From an uncultured Clostridia bacterium (GTDB lineage: Bacteria > Bacillota > Clostridia > Lachnospirales > Anaerotignaceae): 29,345 nucleotides of DNA. The DNA lies in assembly GCA_910583755.1 (NCBI GenBank), contig CAJTZO010000028.1, forward strand, positions 1 to 29,345, in the 5' to 3' direction. Of this stretch, positions 15,337 through 23,671 are shown one piece after another (position 1 is the first letter of the stretch; the number at the start of each line of letters is the position of its first letter). The notes beneath the pieces were generated by a model that did no database searches, was not told the origin of the DNA, and saw only the letters and a program-made list of their open reading frames with translations. Position numbers and translations under genes: made by a program.

Positions 15337-17343
15337 TTAATATCTTTTTCTTTTTCGCTTATAACGCAATTCTATTTCTGTCACATTGTCCTCAAATGTA
15401 ATATAAACTTTGTCCTCATACTGCAATATTTCTTTTTTCTTTTTGGGAATATCTCTTCCTTTGCAAGTGATAACACAATCTGTATCATGATAAAATAACA
15501 CTGTTCCGTTTTTGCCTGCTCCAATATAAATTTTATGTGCTTCTGGCAATTTTTCCGTAACATCTAATATATGAAACAGTTCCCCTAATGTAATGCTTTT
15601 TTTGTTATCAATATAAGAAGCTCCCCAATTCAATACGGGTATTTCATTTCCGCTCAATGTGCTTAAAAAATAGCCCTCAAATACTGCATTTGAAAAAATA
15701 GTTTCTCCTGAGAATATAGGCTGTTCCTGTTGTATTTGCTGTTGTGGTTGAGTACGTTTTCTGATAACAAATAAATAAAATAAAAGTAATGCGATAAATA
15801 AAAGTAATATTATCAGCGCAACATTTTTGTAGTATATCCAAAATGGTAATATGTGAAATGTCAACATTTCTGTTATCACACCGCCCCTACCGTCTGAAAC
15901 ATATAAACTAACTTGCTTTTGTTGTTCTTTTTCTGTATCAACAAACAATATATTTTTATCTATATTGCAGTCTGTATTTTCTGTTTGATATACTAATGTA
16001 TCTCCATCATCATCTTTAAAATATTGGTTTAAATCAATTTGTTGTGTTTGTTTTTTTTGAAGTAAATTGATTTCTTTTTTTTCTGTTGTGTAAGGTAATG
16101 TGTTAGACAATTCTATGTCATAGGGCGTTGTTTTTCTTTGATACAGTCCATTTTTGACAGTTGCCTCAAAACGGTATTGTTTAGGATTGCTGTTTTCAAA
16201 AGAGGCAAGCATTGCATTTCCAGCATTTCCCATAGTAATTTTTTGCTTTTCGCCTGTTTTGGTATCCGTTACAGTGAGTTCTCCTGTCATGTTTTCATAC
16301 AACTTTTTATCCGTTATCACTTGTGCTGTATCTGTTTGATACAATTTCACTGTTACAGGCAAATGCAAAAGTGCATTATTTTGTATTTGTTCTATTTTGG
16401 GCAATACAGTAATGTGGTGTATTGTCTGCACTGTAATATTGTCATTTTGAGGTATGTTAAACTGTATAGTTACAACATATTGAGAAGGTTCATATACTTT
16501 TATCACAGCATAGTTTTCAGAGTATGTAATGCTACTGTTTTTGCAATCTGTTGTGATATCTTTGATACCATGCTGTGTATGTATGATAATATCAGAACTG
16601 TCAGCAAAACCATTTATCATATTGATTTGTTTTTGATAGTTCCCACTGCCTGCAAAATGGTCTATAGTGTTTACATTTCCCCCAATCGCATCACAATATA
16701 TATTTTGAAATAATTCGGATAGTTGACTTGATTGCTGTAATGTGTAACTTTTTCCTCCTGTTTGCTCTGCTATTTTTTGCAAATAAGAAGTGTCTAAATT
16801 TCCCGTTCTGCTCAAACCAATTGTAAAAATATTTGTATTTGTTTGTTTTGCTTTTGTGCAAGCATAACTTTCATCGTCATAAGATTGTTGCATTGTTCTG
16901 CCTGTTTTACTTGCTTTTAAATCCGTTTCACCATCTGAAAAAAGTATAATGATATTTTGTTGCTGTTCTCCTTCTGGCAATAAATTCACAGCCTCTTTTA
17001 ATGCCAAGCCAATGTCAGTATTACCTTTTCTTATCATGCTCTGCACTTTTTGCTGTATGTTTTCTACAGCAGTTTTATCAGAAGCAGAGCCTAAAGGCAC
17101 ACTCTGTAATATGGTATCATCGTAAAGCACAAGCCCCACATTGGTATTTGAAAATGCACTATCTGTAAATAGTTTTATCAATTCTCCTGATAAATTTTGT
17201 TTATCATTAAAATTCATAGAATTACTGCAATCTACAACAAACACCATATTCACATTTTTTTGTTGTAATTCATTTCCATAAACTGGCATACAAAAAATGC
17301 TCATACATAACATAAAAAATAAAATGATATTGTTTTTTATCAT
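15337..17343 (-). CDS. Secreted/membrane von Willebrand factor A protein with cytoplasmic tail
   Basis: 668 residues, ATG behind AAGGAGG. A signal peptide (about 1-23, ending MPVYG) leads to a vWA domain (about 31-215) with an intact MIDAS: D38-C-S-N-S42, T109 in GNTDIGLAL, and D137 in LFSDGETD. Next come beta-sandwich-like regions, including a cadherin-like stretch (about 415-500, LNQYFKDDDGDTL and VSLYVSDGRGG). One membrane helix lies at about 505-527, followed by a 140-residue basic cytoplasmic tail with its own beta-rich segment. The binding part should therefore face outward, with a domain inside the cell. It could anchor the machine to the envelope, sense a partner, or bind a substrate. 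It sits 26 bases after the 257-residue gene. Confidence 0.88.
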   Translation of the reverse strand: MIKNNIILFFMLCMSIFCMPVYGNELQQKNVNMVFVVDCSNSMNFNDKQNLSGELIKLFTDSAFSNTNVGLVLYDDTILQSVPLGSASDKTAVENIQQKVQSMIRKGNTDIGLALKEAVNLLPEGEQQQNIIILFSDGETDLKASKTGRTMQQSYDDESYACTKAKQTNTNIFTIGLSRTGNLDTSYLQKIAEQTGGKSYTLQQSSQLSELFQNIYCDAIGGNVNTIDHFAGSGNYQKQINMINGFADSSDIIIHTQHGIKDITTDCKNSSITYSENYAVIKVYEPSQYVVTIQFNIPQNDNITVQTIHHITVLPKIEQIQNNALLHLPVTVKLYQTDTAQVITDKKLYENMTGELTVTDTKTGEKQKITMGNAGNAMLASFENSNPKQYRFEATVKNGLYQRKTTPYDIELSNTLPYTTEKKEINLLQKKQTQQIDLNQYFKDDDGDTLVYQTENTDCNIDKNILFVDTEKEQQKQVSLYVSDGRGGVITEMLTFHILPFWIYYKNVALIILLLFIALLLFYLFVIRKRTQPQQQIQQEQPIFSGETIFSNAVFEGYFLSTLSGNEIPVLNWGASYIDNKKSITLGELFHILDVTEKLPEAHKIYIGAGKNGTVLFYHDTDCVITCKGRDIPKKKKEILQYEDKVYITFEDNVTEIELRYKRKRKRY

Positions 17344-17369
17344 GACTATCCTCCTTATTTATAAAGTAG

Positions 17370-18143
17370 TTAATCCATTATAATTTTAGAAAATCCCGTT
17401 CTTTTTTTGTTTACCATTTTGCTGTTTTTTCTGATTTCTTGCAATATTTTTACAAGCTGTTTGTGTATTTCTGCATTAGACATTTCTCTTGGTAGTTCTC
17501 CCATTTTATAAGCAATGTATTGTTGTATCACAGCACGCTCTACTTTTTGACTGTTTAAACACAGCATACAAAATGTAATATCCACACCATCTTTTAATTG
17601 ATAAGCAAATGCCTCTTTTGCAAAGTATTGCAATATTGTTTTGTTTAATGTGTGTTGATGTTGTCCCGCATATTTCACATGAACAATATTGATTGTGTTA
17701 TATTCTGTTGTAAAATCATATAAATCCTGATATTCGCTTCTTAAATAAGCTCCTTTTTTTAATCGAAATCTTCCTAATTCTATTTGATTAGGTAATAAAT
17801 CCATATCATCATCTATATTGATTTGAATATCATTTATTTTATAATCTTTTTCCTGTATTTCATCACAAAAGCATAGTTTTAACATGACATCTTTTTCCGT
17901 TTCATGATAAGATATGTTAATGGGCTCAGACATCACATAAACCACACCATGATATTTTATAATGCCTTTTGATATAGTAATGATTTCTTGATTGACAGTA
18001 GGTGTAAAACCACAAACAATACCATCTGACATATCTTCACAAAAAATATCAAGTACATCTCTGGGAAAATCTCTTAAATTTTCGAGCATACTGATTTTCA
18101 ATATTCTGTCTTTTTTAAAATATGGGTATCTAATTTCTTGCAA
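17370..18143 (-). CDS. Conserved-looking protein of unknown function; possible baseplate component
   Basis: 257 residues, TTG start placed by a strong GGAGGGAG ribosome binding site. No signal peptide or membrane helix. The N-terminal 100 residues (DGIVCGFTPTV, then ITISKGIIKYHGVVYVM, 'PINISYHETEKD') resemble the beta-rich modules at the start of phage baseplate or fibre proteins, which often carry a 'G.I...G.VY' strand pair. The middle and C-terminus are helical, ending in a Lys-rich tail. I do not recognise the family. Its place between the Hsp70-like and vWA genes makes a structural or assembly role plausible. A distant TssK-like role is speculation: it is much shorter than TssK. Confidence 0.6.
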   Translation of the reverse strand: MQEIRYPYFKKDRILKISMLENLRDFPRDVLDIFCEDMSDGIVCGFTPTVNQEIITISKGIIKYHGVVYVMSEPINISYHETEKDVMLKLCFCDEIQEKDYKINDIQINIDDDMDLLPNQIELGRFRLKKGAYLRSEYQDLYDFTTEYNTINIVHVKYAGQHQHTLNKTILQYFAKEAFAYQLKDGVDITFCMLCLNSQKVERAVIQQYIAYKMGELPREMSNAEIHKQLVKILQEIRKNSKMVNKKRTGFSKIIMD

Positions 18144-18163
18144 TATACTCCCTCCTAAGACAT

Positions 18164-18244
18164 TGAAGGCGTTGCCCTCAAACTCCTACTTCTTTCTTGA
18201 AAGAAAGAAGCAAAGAACTTTATTGCAAAAACTATCGTTTTTGC
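18164..18244. repeat. Composite palindromic repeat, block 1, module A
   Basis: The module runs from a CCCTCAAACTCC stretch through TTTCTTGAAAGAAA to GCAAAAACTATCGTTTTTGC. Near-identical copies are at about 23576-23657 and (diverged) 23460-23530 and 25774-25858. Each is a string of short hairpins. It fills the start of the 336-base gap between the 257-residue and Hsp70-like genes, which otherwise holds only modules B and C. Confidence 0.85.
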
Positions 18245-18282
18245 TTACAAATATTATTTTATAATAAAAAAATTTTAATTCA

Positions 18283-18462
18283 GCGAAACGTAGTTTCGCA
18301 TAAAAGTTTTTTGTCAAACTTTTTTTCAAAAAAGTTTGCAGGTGTGGACAGCGTTCACAAAATAATATTGTTTCGTTAAAACCTTGAGAGCGTTGCTCTC
18401 AAACTCTCACCCGCTTTTGAAAAAGCGGGGCAAAACTTTTAAAGGAAAACTTCGTTTTCCTA
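18283..18462. repeat. Composite palindromic repeat, block 1, modules B and C
   Basis: This is a series of stacked hairpins: GCGAAACGTAGTTTCGC (18283-18299), AACTTTTTTTCAAAAAAGTT, a GTGGAC/GTTCAC stem, GAGAGCGTTGCTCTC, CCGCTTTTGAAAAAGCGG and GGAAAACTTCGTTTTCC. A full-length copy in the opposite orientation lies at 21156-21330, on the other side of the Hsp70-like gene. The block should be transcribed as part of the operon. Confidence 0.88.
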
Positions 18463-18479
18463 ATTGTTAATGGAATTAT

Positions 18480-21107
18480 TTATTTTGTTCCATCAAAAAA
18501 ACTACCTTCCCACTCATCACTTTCAAATGGGAAATATCTTTTTTCACCCATCAAAAGCTGTCCGTCTTTTCTTGCAATAGGCAATGCACAAAATCCCCAT
18601 TTATCACCATACGAAAATGTAAACAACTTCATTTCATCATCTAATATATTATCAATGTCGTCCTGTAATATTTTATCTGCATATTCTTCACTTGTCTGCT
18701 CGTAAGTGGTTTGTTGTAATTCTTCTGGCAATATCGTCAACTGATAAGTATGCAATATTATGCCCTCTTGATTTTTCAATATTAAATCTATTTTTTCCGT
18801 ATCAATATTTTTAGATACAAAACCATATGTTTTTGTGATTTTTTCAAAACTAGACATCATAATCACTTCAGTGTCATTATATGTAAATGTTGTAAGTTGA
18901 TAGGGTGTAATAGGCACTTCATCCGTCAATATCGGCGCAATCAAACCAATTTTTTTGGCATTTTCATATTGTATTGCACCCTCCACACAACTTAACTTGT
19001 AATGTTGTGCTGTTTTTTTGCCTCCAGAAGTTTCAATGATTTTACCAGGCATATATTCCTTCATAGCCTCTCGAAATAAATCAATACTGCTTGTCTGTCC
19101 TGTCAATTTAATAAAACTGTAGTCTTGTAATAAATCCTGTTCATAGAGAGGTTCTATAAACTTTTTAACAATACCATAAATATCCCCTTTTATTAAAAAA
19201 TCAATTTCCTGTTTATTTATGACAATTTCAGGTAAATCTGTGATTAACTGCATAGTATTGTTTTTCAATATGACATTTAATTTCCAAGTCTGTTCCGCTA
19301 TGATTTTAGTATCATTTTCATTTTTTTTGATACCTTGTTTGTGAAAAATCGTTCTTGTAATGTTTGTATTTTTATAAAAATCTAATTTGATATTTTCTGC
19401 TAAATTCCATAAAAAGTAAAAATTGCTTTTTACTTTGTTATAGCTTTCTGTATCTTTTTGTTTGTATTTTAAAAACTGTGTGGGTATGACGTTTTCGCAG
19501 TTGTCATATTGTTTTTCTAATTGTTCATACAATGCATTTTTTCCAAATTCATCTATATATTTGTAAATTTCCGTACTGCTTGTATGGAACAATTCCCCAA
19601 TAAAAGGTACTTTTTGCTTTTGATAATATGCCGAAAACAATATTTTTAAATATTGCATAATGCGATAAGTAATATTATTTCCTCCAAAGTGAATATCACC
19701 ATTAGCATATACCGTTTTTAAATCTAATTGATAAGTGATTTTGTTGTCTTCTATATCATAAATACAACTTGTTAAATCTGTTGTACCACCTCCACAGTCA
19801 ATTACAAGTGCTTTATACTGTTCTCTTTCTTCAAAATTTTTATTTTTAATCTGATTTGAAATGCTGTTATACAATACCGCAATACCCTCATCTAATGCAG
19901 TAATGGTTGATACTGTATAATCTTCTCCAAGTATTTCAGTATACATATCTAAAAACTGCTGTTTTTGTCGTATAGGGCTTGTGATATGCAACTTTTTATA
20001 TTTGCATTTGTGTCTTTGTTCTGCTGCTTGAATAATGTAGTAAAAATATTGTTTCAATATTTCTTTTCGGGAAACAAAAGCAATATTTCCTTTTTCATCA
20101 TACACTTCCTCTATTTTTTCATAATTGTTTACCCACTTTTTTATTTCATAAAATACGCTTGCTTTTCCGCTAAAACTATCTCTTGATGTTGTATAAACTG
20201 CATCATAGCCATAGCGATAAGCAATATTTTGTTCATTAGAACAGTCTTTCACAGCAATCACAGTAGGGAATGTTTCTACAAATATTTTTTCGTCACTTTC
20301 GTTTACTGTTTCAAATTTAATTTTGTCTATGCTGTTAAACTGTATACCTCTTTTTAGTAATTCCTTTTGTGTATGTTCTGGATATTGTCGCTCGTCCATA
20401 TAAGCACCTAATGTCGTATTACTTGTACCAAAATCTATTACAAGTGTTGTGCTGATTTCTTTTGTACGACTAATCAAAAGTTCTGCTATTGTTTTGGTAT
20501 AGCAGTTGTATTGTATAGGCTGCAATTTCGCCAAACCATAATAATAACAATAAAACGCTCTTGATGTTGCCTCATCTAAAAAACCTAAACTATAATTTTT
20601 ATAAATTGCCTCTTGTAAATCGGACTTCATCATTCTATAATTGTTTATCAAAAAGTTCTGTCCATTTTGTTGTATCATGTTCCATATACCGCATACATTT
20701 TTTTGCTCGTCCAATAAAAGCACATTTCCACCATATTTTTTATCTGTTACAACAATGTACTGGTCATCTGCTGTAATGTCGTTATCCAAATATGCCGCAA
20801 TACGTGCTGTAATGCTAAACTGTTTTTCAGAATTGATACAATTCAAATGTTTTTTTAATTTATTCAACACTTCTTTATTCCAATCTTCAGAATAAAAATC
20901 AATGTATTCAAACTGCTGTTGTCCTCTATATTTGAGTATGGTGTCAATGATATATTTTCTATCTAGTTTGTATGCAACACCAATTACAATTTTTTCTGTT
21001 TTGCAAATATCTCTTAACTGGAGTGTTGTCAGTCGTTCCAGTTCTTCACGACTGTATAAAGCGTGTGTTGGCTTTTCTCCTTTGTGTAGTTGATAAGTAT
21101 ATTTCAT
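18480..21107 (-). CDS. Hsp70/actin-type ATPase with N-terminal extension
   Basis: 875 residues from the ATG at 21105-21107 (GGAGGAGAG just upstream). A longer in-frame start at 21158 lacks a ribosome binding site. Residues 1-220 precede the ATPase. Of these, about 20-62 (SREELERLTTLQLRDICKTE and following helix) is SAP-like in pattern. The ATPase has phosphate loop 1 (LVIDFGTSNTTLGAY, about 222-236), phosphate loop 2 (ALVIDCGGGTTDLTS, 433-447) and an adenosine-loop-like 'IKLTGQTSSIDLFREA' near 690. After it comes about 150 residues of beta-rich C-terminus, with no recognisable Hsp70 peptide-binding lid. It may be an assembly ATPase rather than a general chaperone. A J-domain protein is encoded upstream in the same operon, a plausible partner. 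Confidence 0.88.
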   Translation of the reverse strand: MKYTYQLHKGEKPTHALYSREELERLTTLQLRDICKTEKIVIGVAYKLDRKYIIDTILKYRGQQQFEYIDFYSEDWNKEVLNKLKKHLNCINSEKQFSITARIAAYLDNDITADDQYIVVTDKKYGGNVLLLDEQKNVCGIWNMIQQNGQNFLINNYRMMKSDLQEAIYKNYSLGFLDEATSRAFYCYYYGLAKLQPIQYNCYTKTIAELLISRTKEISTTLVIDFGTSNTTLGAYMDERQYPEHTQKELLKRGIQFNSIDKIKFETVNESDEKIFVETFPTVIAVKDCSNEQNIAYRYGYDAVYTTSRDSFSGKASVFYEIKKWVNNYEKIEEVYDEKGNIAFVSRKEILKQYFYYIIQAAEQRHKCKYKKLHITSPIRQKQQFLDMYTEILGEDYTVSTITALDEGIAVLYNSISNQIKNKNFEEREQYKALVIDCGGGTTDLTSCIYDIEDNKITYQLDLKTVYANGDIHFGGNNITYRIMQYLKILFSAYYQKQKVPFIGELFHTSSTEIYKYIDEFGKNALYEQLEKQYDNCENVIPTQFLKYKQKDTESYNKVKSNFYFLWNLAENIKLDFYKNTNITRTIFHKQGIKKNENDTKIIAEQTWKLNVILKNNTMQLITDLPEIVINKQEIDFLIKGDIYGIVKKFIEPLYEQDLLQDYSFIKLTGQTSSIDLFREAMKEYMPGKIIETSGGKKTAQHYKLSCVEGAIQYENAKKIGLIAPILTDEVPITPYQLTTFTYNDTEVIMMSSFEKITKTYGFVSKNIDTEKIDLILKNQEGIILHTYQLTILPEELQQTTYEQTSEEYADKILQDDIDNILDDEMKLFTFSYGDKWGFCALPIARKDGQLLMGEKRYFPFESDEWEGSFFDGTK

Positions 21108-21155
21108 GCTCTCTCCTCCAGTTTGTTTGTATTTAATGTTGTAAAATTCCGTTTG

Positions 21156-21330
21156 CAATAGGAAAACGAAGTTTTCCTTTAAAAGTTTTGTCCAACTTTT
21201 TCAAAAGTTGGTAGGAGTTTGAGGGCAACACCCTCAAGGTCTTAACGAAATGATATTATTTGTGGACGCTGTCCACACCTGCAAACTTTTTTGAAAAAAA
21301 GTTTGACAAAAAACTTTACTTTTTGCATAC
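21156..21330. repeat. Composite palindromic repeat, block 2 (inverted copy of block 1)
   Basis: The reverse complement follows 18283-18462 module by module: GTCAAACTTTTTTTCAAAAA, GTGTGGACAGCGTCCACA, GAGGGTGTTGCCCTC, CAACTTTTGAAAAAGTTG and GGAAAACTTCGTTTTCC. Stem sequences differ from block 1 by paired changes (for example CCCGC/GCGGG against CCAAC/GTTGG), so the pairing is kept. It lies in the gap between the Hsp70-like gene and the 229-residue gene. Confidence 0.87.
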
Positions 21331-21353
21331 AGAATTGTTTCGTTTTTTACACT

Positions 21354-22043
21354 TTAATAATTCATAATATGTTCTATTTTCATCAAATCATCTACACCAA
21401 TTACACCAAAAATATTTTCCCAATACACTTCCACAGTACATTTAAAAGGCAAAAACAAATATTTTATAACCTCCAATTTTTGCTCTTTTTGTTCTGTTTG
21501 TTTTGTTCTCAAATAAAATATAATTTCGTCTTTTTCTTCTGCATTTGAAAAAATATAGGTACTTGTAAATATTCTCCTCACAGTATCCCTCAGTAGATAA
21601 ATCCCTTCTCCTGTTTCATACAATCTTAATAGATTGTTGGCAAGCGTCTTTTTTTCATCTGGTGTAAACACATTAATTTTCTGTTTGACATACTCCCCAA
21701 AATATCCCTGTTCCAAATCTCTTATAATAAAATGAATGTAATACTCTCTTTTATTCATACCCATAAGCACATCAATATCTTTTAAATGATGTATTGCTAA
21801 ATCGTGACAAACTTCTATTGTTTCCTGATTTTCATTGAGATTAGGCTCAAACAATTCTTTAAATATGTCAAAATATCTGTAATAGGGGTTGATTTCTACA
21901 CGTTTGAGTATGTCTTTTTCATTCATACACTCCATACTCAACTCCATATAAGCAGAAAAGGGTTGTCCTATGGTATAAAAAATGTCGCTTTCGTCAATCC
22001 CTTTTTGTATTGCTTTTATGGCAAGTTCCCAAATATAATTCAT
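21354..22043 (-). CDS. Conserved protein of unknown family (229 residues)
   Basis: No signal peptide or membrane helix. The sequence is helical and acidic, with many aromatic residues (EINPYYRYFDIFKELFEP, then MNKREYYIHFIIRDLEQG). It closes with a beta-like 'FKCTVEVYWENIFGVIGVDD' stretch. Its ATG overlaps the stop of the preceding gene by four bases (ATGA), so the two are translationally coupled and probably act together in equal amounts. I recall similar pairs in other clostridial genomes under uninformative names but know no function. A tempting analogy is the overlapping baseplate pair TssF/TssG, in size order and coupling only; no sequence motif supports it. Confidence 0.65.
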   Translation of the reverse strand: MNYIWELAIKAIQKGIDESDIFYTIGQPFSAYMELSMECMNEKDILKRVEINPYYRYFDIFKELFEPNLNENQETIEVCHDLAIHHLKDIDVLMGMNKREYYIHFIIRDLEQGYFGEYVKQKINVFTPDEKKTLANNLLRLYETGEGIYLLRDTVRRIFTSTYIFSNAEEKDEIIFYLRTKQTEQKEQKLEVIKYLFLPFKCTVEVYWENIFGVIGVDDLMKIEHIMNY

Positions 22044-23314
22044 ACTATCTCTCCTATGCAGTGATATTCCGGAAACAATATTTGTATTTCTGAAACAATA
22101 AAACTCATTTTGTCTAACATTAAATAATCTTCTTTATTATGTGCCTCAAATTTTACAAGCATCACTTTTTTAAATCTGTCTACACGAATATTTTCATCTA
22201 TAAAATGGTTGCAGTCCGATGTCTGTTGTATTTTGTTGTAGTGTTCCAATATTTCTACATCTATAAATGTCAAATCTTTTGCTGTTTCGTAACATTGCAT
22301 AAGCCTTGCAATTTCTCCTTTTGTACGAATGACAAGCGATTTTACACTAGCAAATCTTCCCGCAAATCCCAATTCTCTTTTATTAGAAAGCACTTCATAC
22401 ATAAATTTTTGTCTGTCTTTTAAATTGCTGTTGTTTTCAATTTTGACTAATGCCCAATTATTTTGCTTTTCATAATGCGAAACAATTACAACATTGTTTT
22501 CATATCGCTTTAAATATTCAAAATCGGTATTGCCTAAATCTGCCATGTAACCGTTTTCTGTGCCTTCTTCCTCTATGGATACAATATGTTCAAAATTAAT
22601 TCTGTCTTTTGCAGGCATAGGAAAAGACTTGTCCGACAATGTAATATGTTTAATATTCCAAACAGGAATGTGGTTGATTACTTTGTATGTTTCATATTCC
22701 TCCAAATCAACAGTAATTTCTGTAATGGTTTCACCATTTCCGAATACAGTATCTGTATGCAGTACAATATCAGCAAAGCGATAGGCATAAGGGCAATTTA
22801 TAGTATTCCATTGACTACCATTTACCTGAAAAATGTGATATATTTTTTCTATTTCTTCACTATATCTTGTAGTCTGTTTCAATATCACTTTGACCTCATA
22901 TTTATTTTTATCTGTCTGTATCCATGCCTTGTATTCTCTATTGCTTTTTAATATTTCATGAAATGTCAAAGCATCACATTTTAAAAATATGCTGGTCAAT
23001 ACAATGCTTTCTCCTGCATTGAGTTTTTCAGTGATTTCAGACAAATCAAACAATTCTTCTGTTTCTTTCTCCAATATTGGGTGAAAAAATTCGCTGATAG
23101 GATCAACATCTTTTCTATCTAATATGGTAGTATAAATATAAAATTTCTCTAATGGGTCATCAATTTCGTTATAAATTCGATTTTCTAATTTATCATACAT
23201 ATCCATATTGTAATCCACGATATGTGTATATACATCTTCTAATACTTTGCGAAACATTCGCCTTTCGTCTAAATTTGAAATATGTTTTAACCTCTGCTGT
23301 ATCAGCTCTTTCAT
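22040..23314 (-). CDS. Conserved protein of unknown family (424 residues)
   Basis: ATG start behind GGTGGTG. Soluble, with no membrane segment. Residues 1-90 are helical (RRMFRKVLEDVYTHIV, then MYDKLENRIYNEIDDP, then 'DRKDVDPISEFFHPIL'). About 95-300 is beta-rich and could contain jelly-roll-like repeats. The C-terminus is mixed and ends with MSFIVSEIQILFPEYHCIGE. Relatives in clostridia sometimes carry the misleading label 'normocyte-binding protein'. The opening, with a helical bundle and a D-P-I/L segment, faintly recalls baseplate proteins, but I would not assign it. It is coupled by an ATGA overlap to the 229-residue gene. Confidence 0.65.
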   Translation of the reverse strand: MKELIQQRLKHISNLDERRMFRKVLEDVYTHIVDYNMDMYDKLENRIYNEIDDPLEKFYIYTTILDRKDVDPISEFFHPILEKETEELFDLSEITEKLNAGESIVLTSIFLKCDALTFHEILKSNREYKAWIQTDKNKYEVKVILKQTTRYSEEIEKIYHIFQVNGSQWNTINCPYAYRFADIVLHTDTVFGNGETITEITVDLEEYETYKVINHIPVWNIKHITLSDKSFPMPAKDRINFEHIVSIEEEGTENGYMADLGNTDFEYLKRYENNVVIVSHYEKQNNWALVKIENNSNLKDRQKFMYEVLSNKRELGFAGRFASVKSLVIRTKGEIARLMQCYETAKDLTFIDVEILEHYNKIQQTSDCNHFIDENIRVDRFKKVMLVKFEAHNKEDYLMLDKMSFIVSEIQILFPEYHCIGEIV

Positions 23315-23349
23315 TTTTTCACCACCCTATTAAAAACAAAAATATCGTA

Positions 23350-23449
23350 GCGAAACGTAGTTTCGCATAAAAGTTTTTTGTCAAACTTTTTTTCAAAAAA
23401 GTTTGCAGGTGCAGGACAGCGTCCTGCAAATAAAAATATTGTTCTGTTA
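23350..23449. repeat. Composite palindromic repeat, block 3, module B
   Basis: Begins with GCGAAACGTAGTTTCGC (23350-23366), then TTTTTTGTCAAACTTTTTTT, AAAAAAGTTTGCAGG and a changed stem GCAGGACAGCGTCCTGC. It is the same order as block 1 module B in the same orientation, with a different but still complementary stem. It starts just upstream of the 424-residue gene. Confidence 0.85.
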
Positions 23450-23459
23450 AAATATTAAA

Positions 23460-23657
23460 AGCGTTGATTTCAAACTTCTTTTCTTGAAAGAAAGAAATAA
23501 AGAACTTTATTGTAAAAACTGTCATTTTGCTTATCAATATTATCTTATAGTAAAAAATATTGTTTTGTTAAAGCATTGAGGGTTTCACCCTCAAACTCCC
23601 ACTTCTTTCTTGAAAGAAAGAAGCAAAGAACTTTATTGCAAAAACTATCGTTTTTGC
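23460..23657. repeat. Composite palindromic repeat, block 3, two module A copies
   Basis: A diverged copy (about 23460-23530, TTTCTTGAAAGAAAGAAATA) is followed by a near-exact copy of block 1 module A (about 23576-23657, ending AAAAACTATCGTTTTTGC). Together with module B this fills the 357-base gap between the 424-residue gene and the PP2C-like/TPR gene. I see no gene in that gap. Confidence 0.85.
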
Positions 23658-23671
23658 TCTGTTTATCAGTA

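Noticed and set aside
18164..18462. Repeat blocks considered as CRISPR or as insertion sequence ends
   Set aside because: Units are unequal, palindromic and not spaced regularly. No transposase gene lies between them.
22040..23314. 'Normocyte-binding protein' as the name for the 424-residue gene
   Set aside because: That label comes from spurious similarity to a malaria protein. Nothing in the sequence supports it.
23319..23537. 72-codon minus-strand frame between the 424-residue and PP2C-like genes
   Set aside because: It lies almost wholly within repeat block 3, and its sequence is that of the palindromes. No ribosome binding site.
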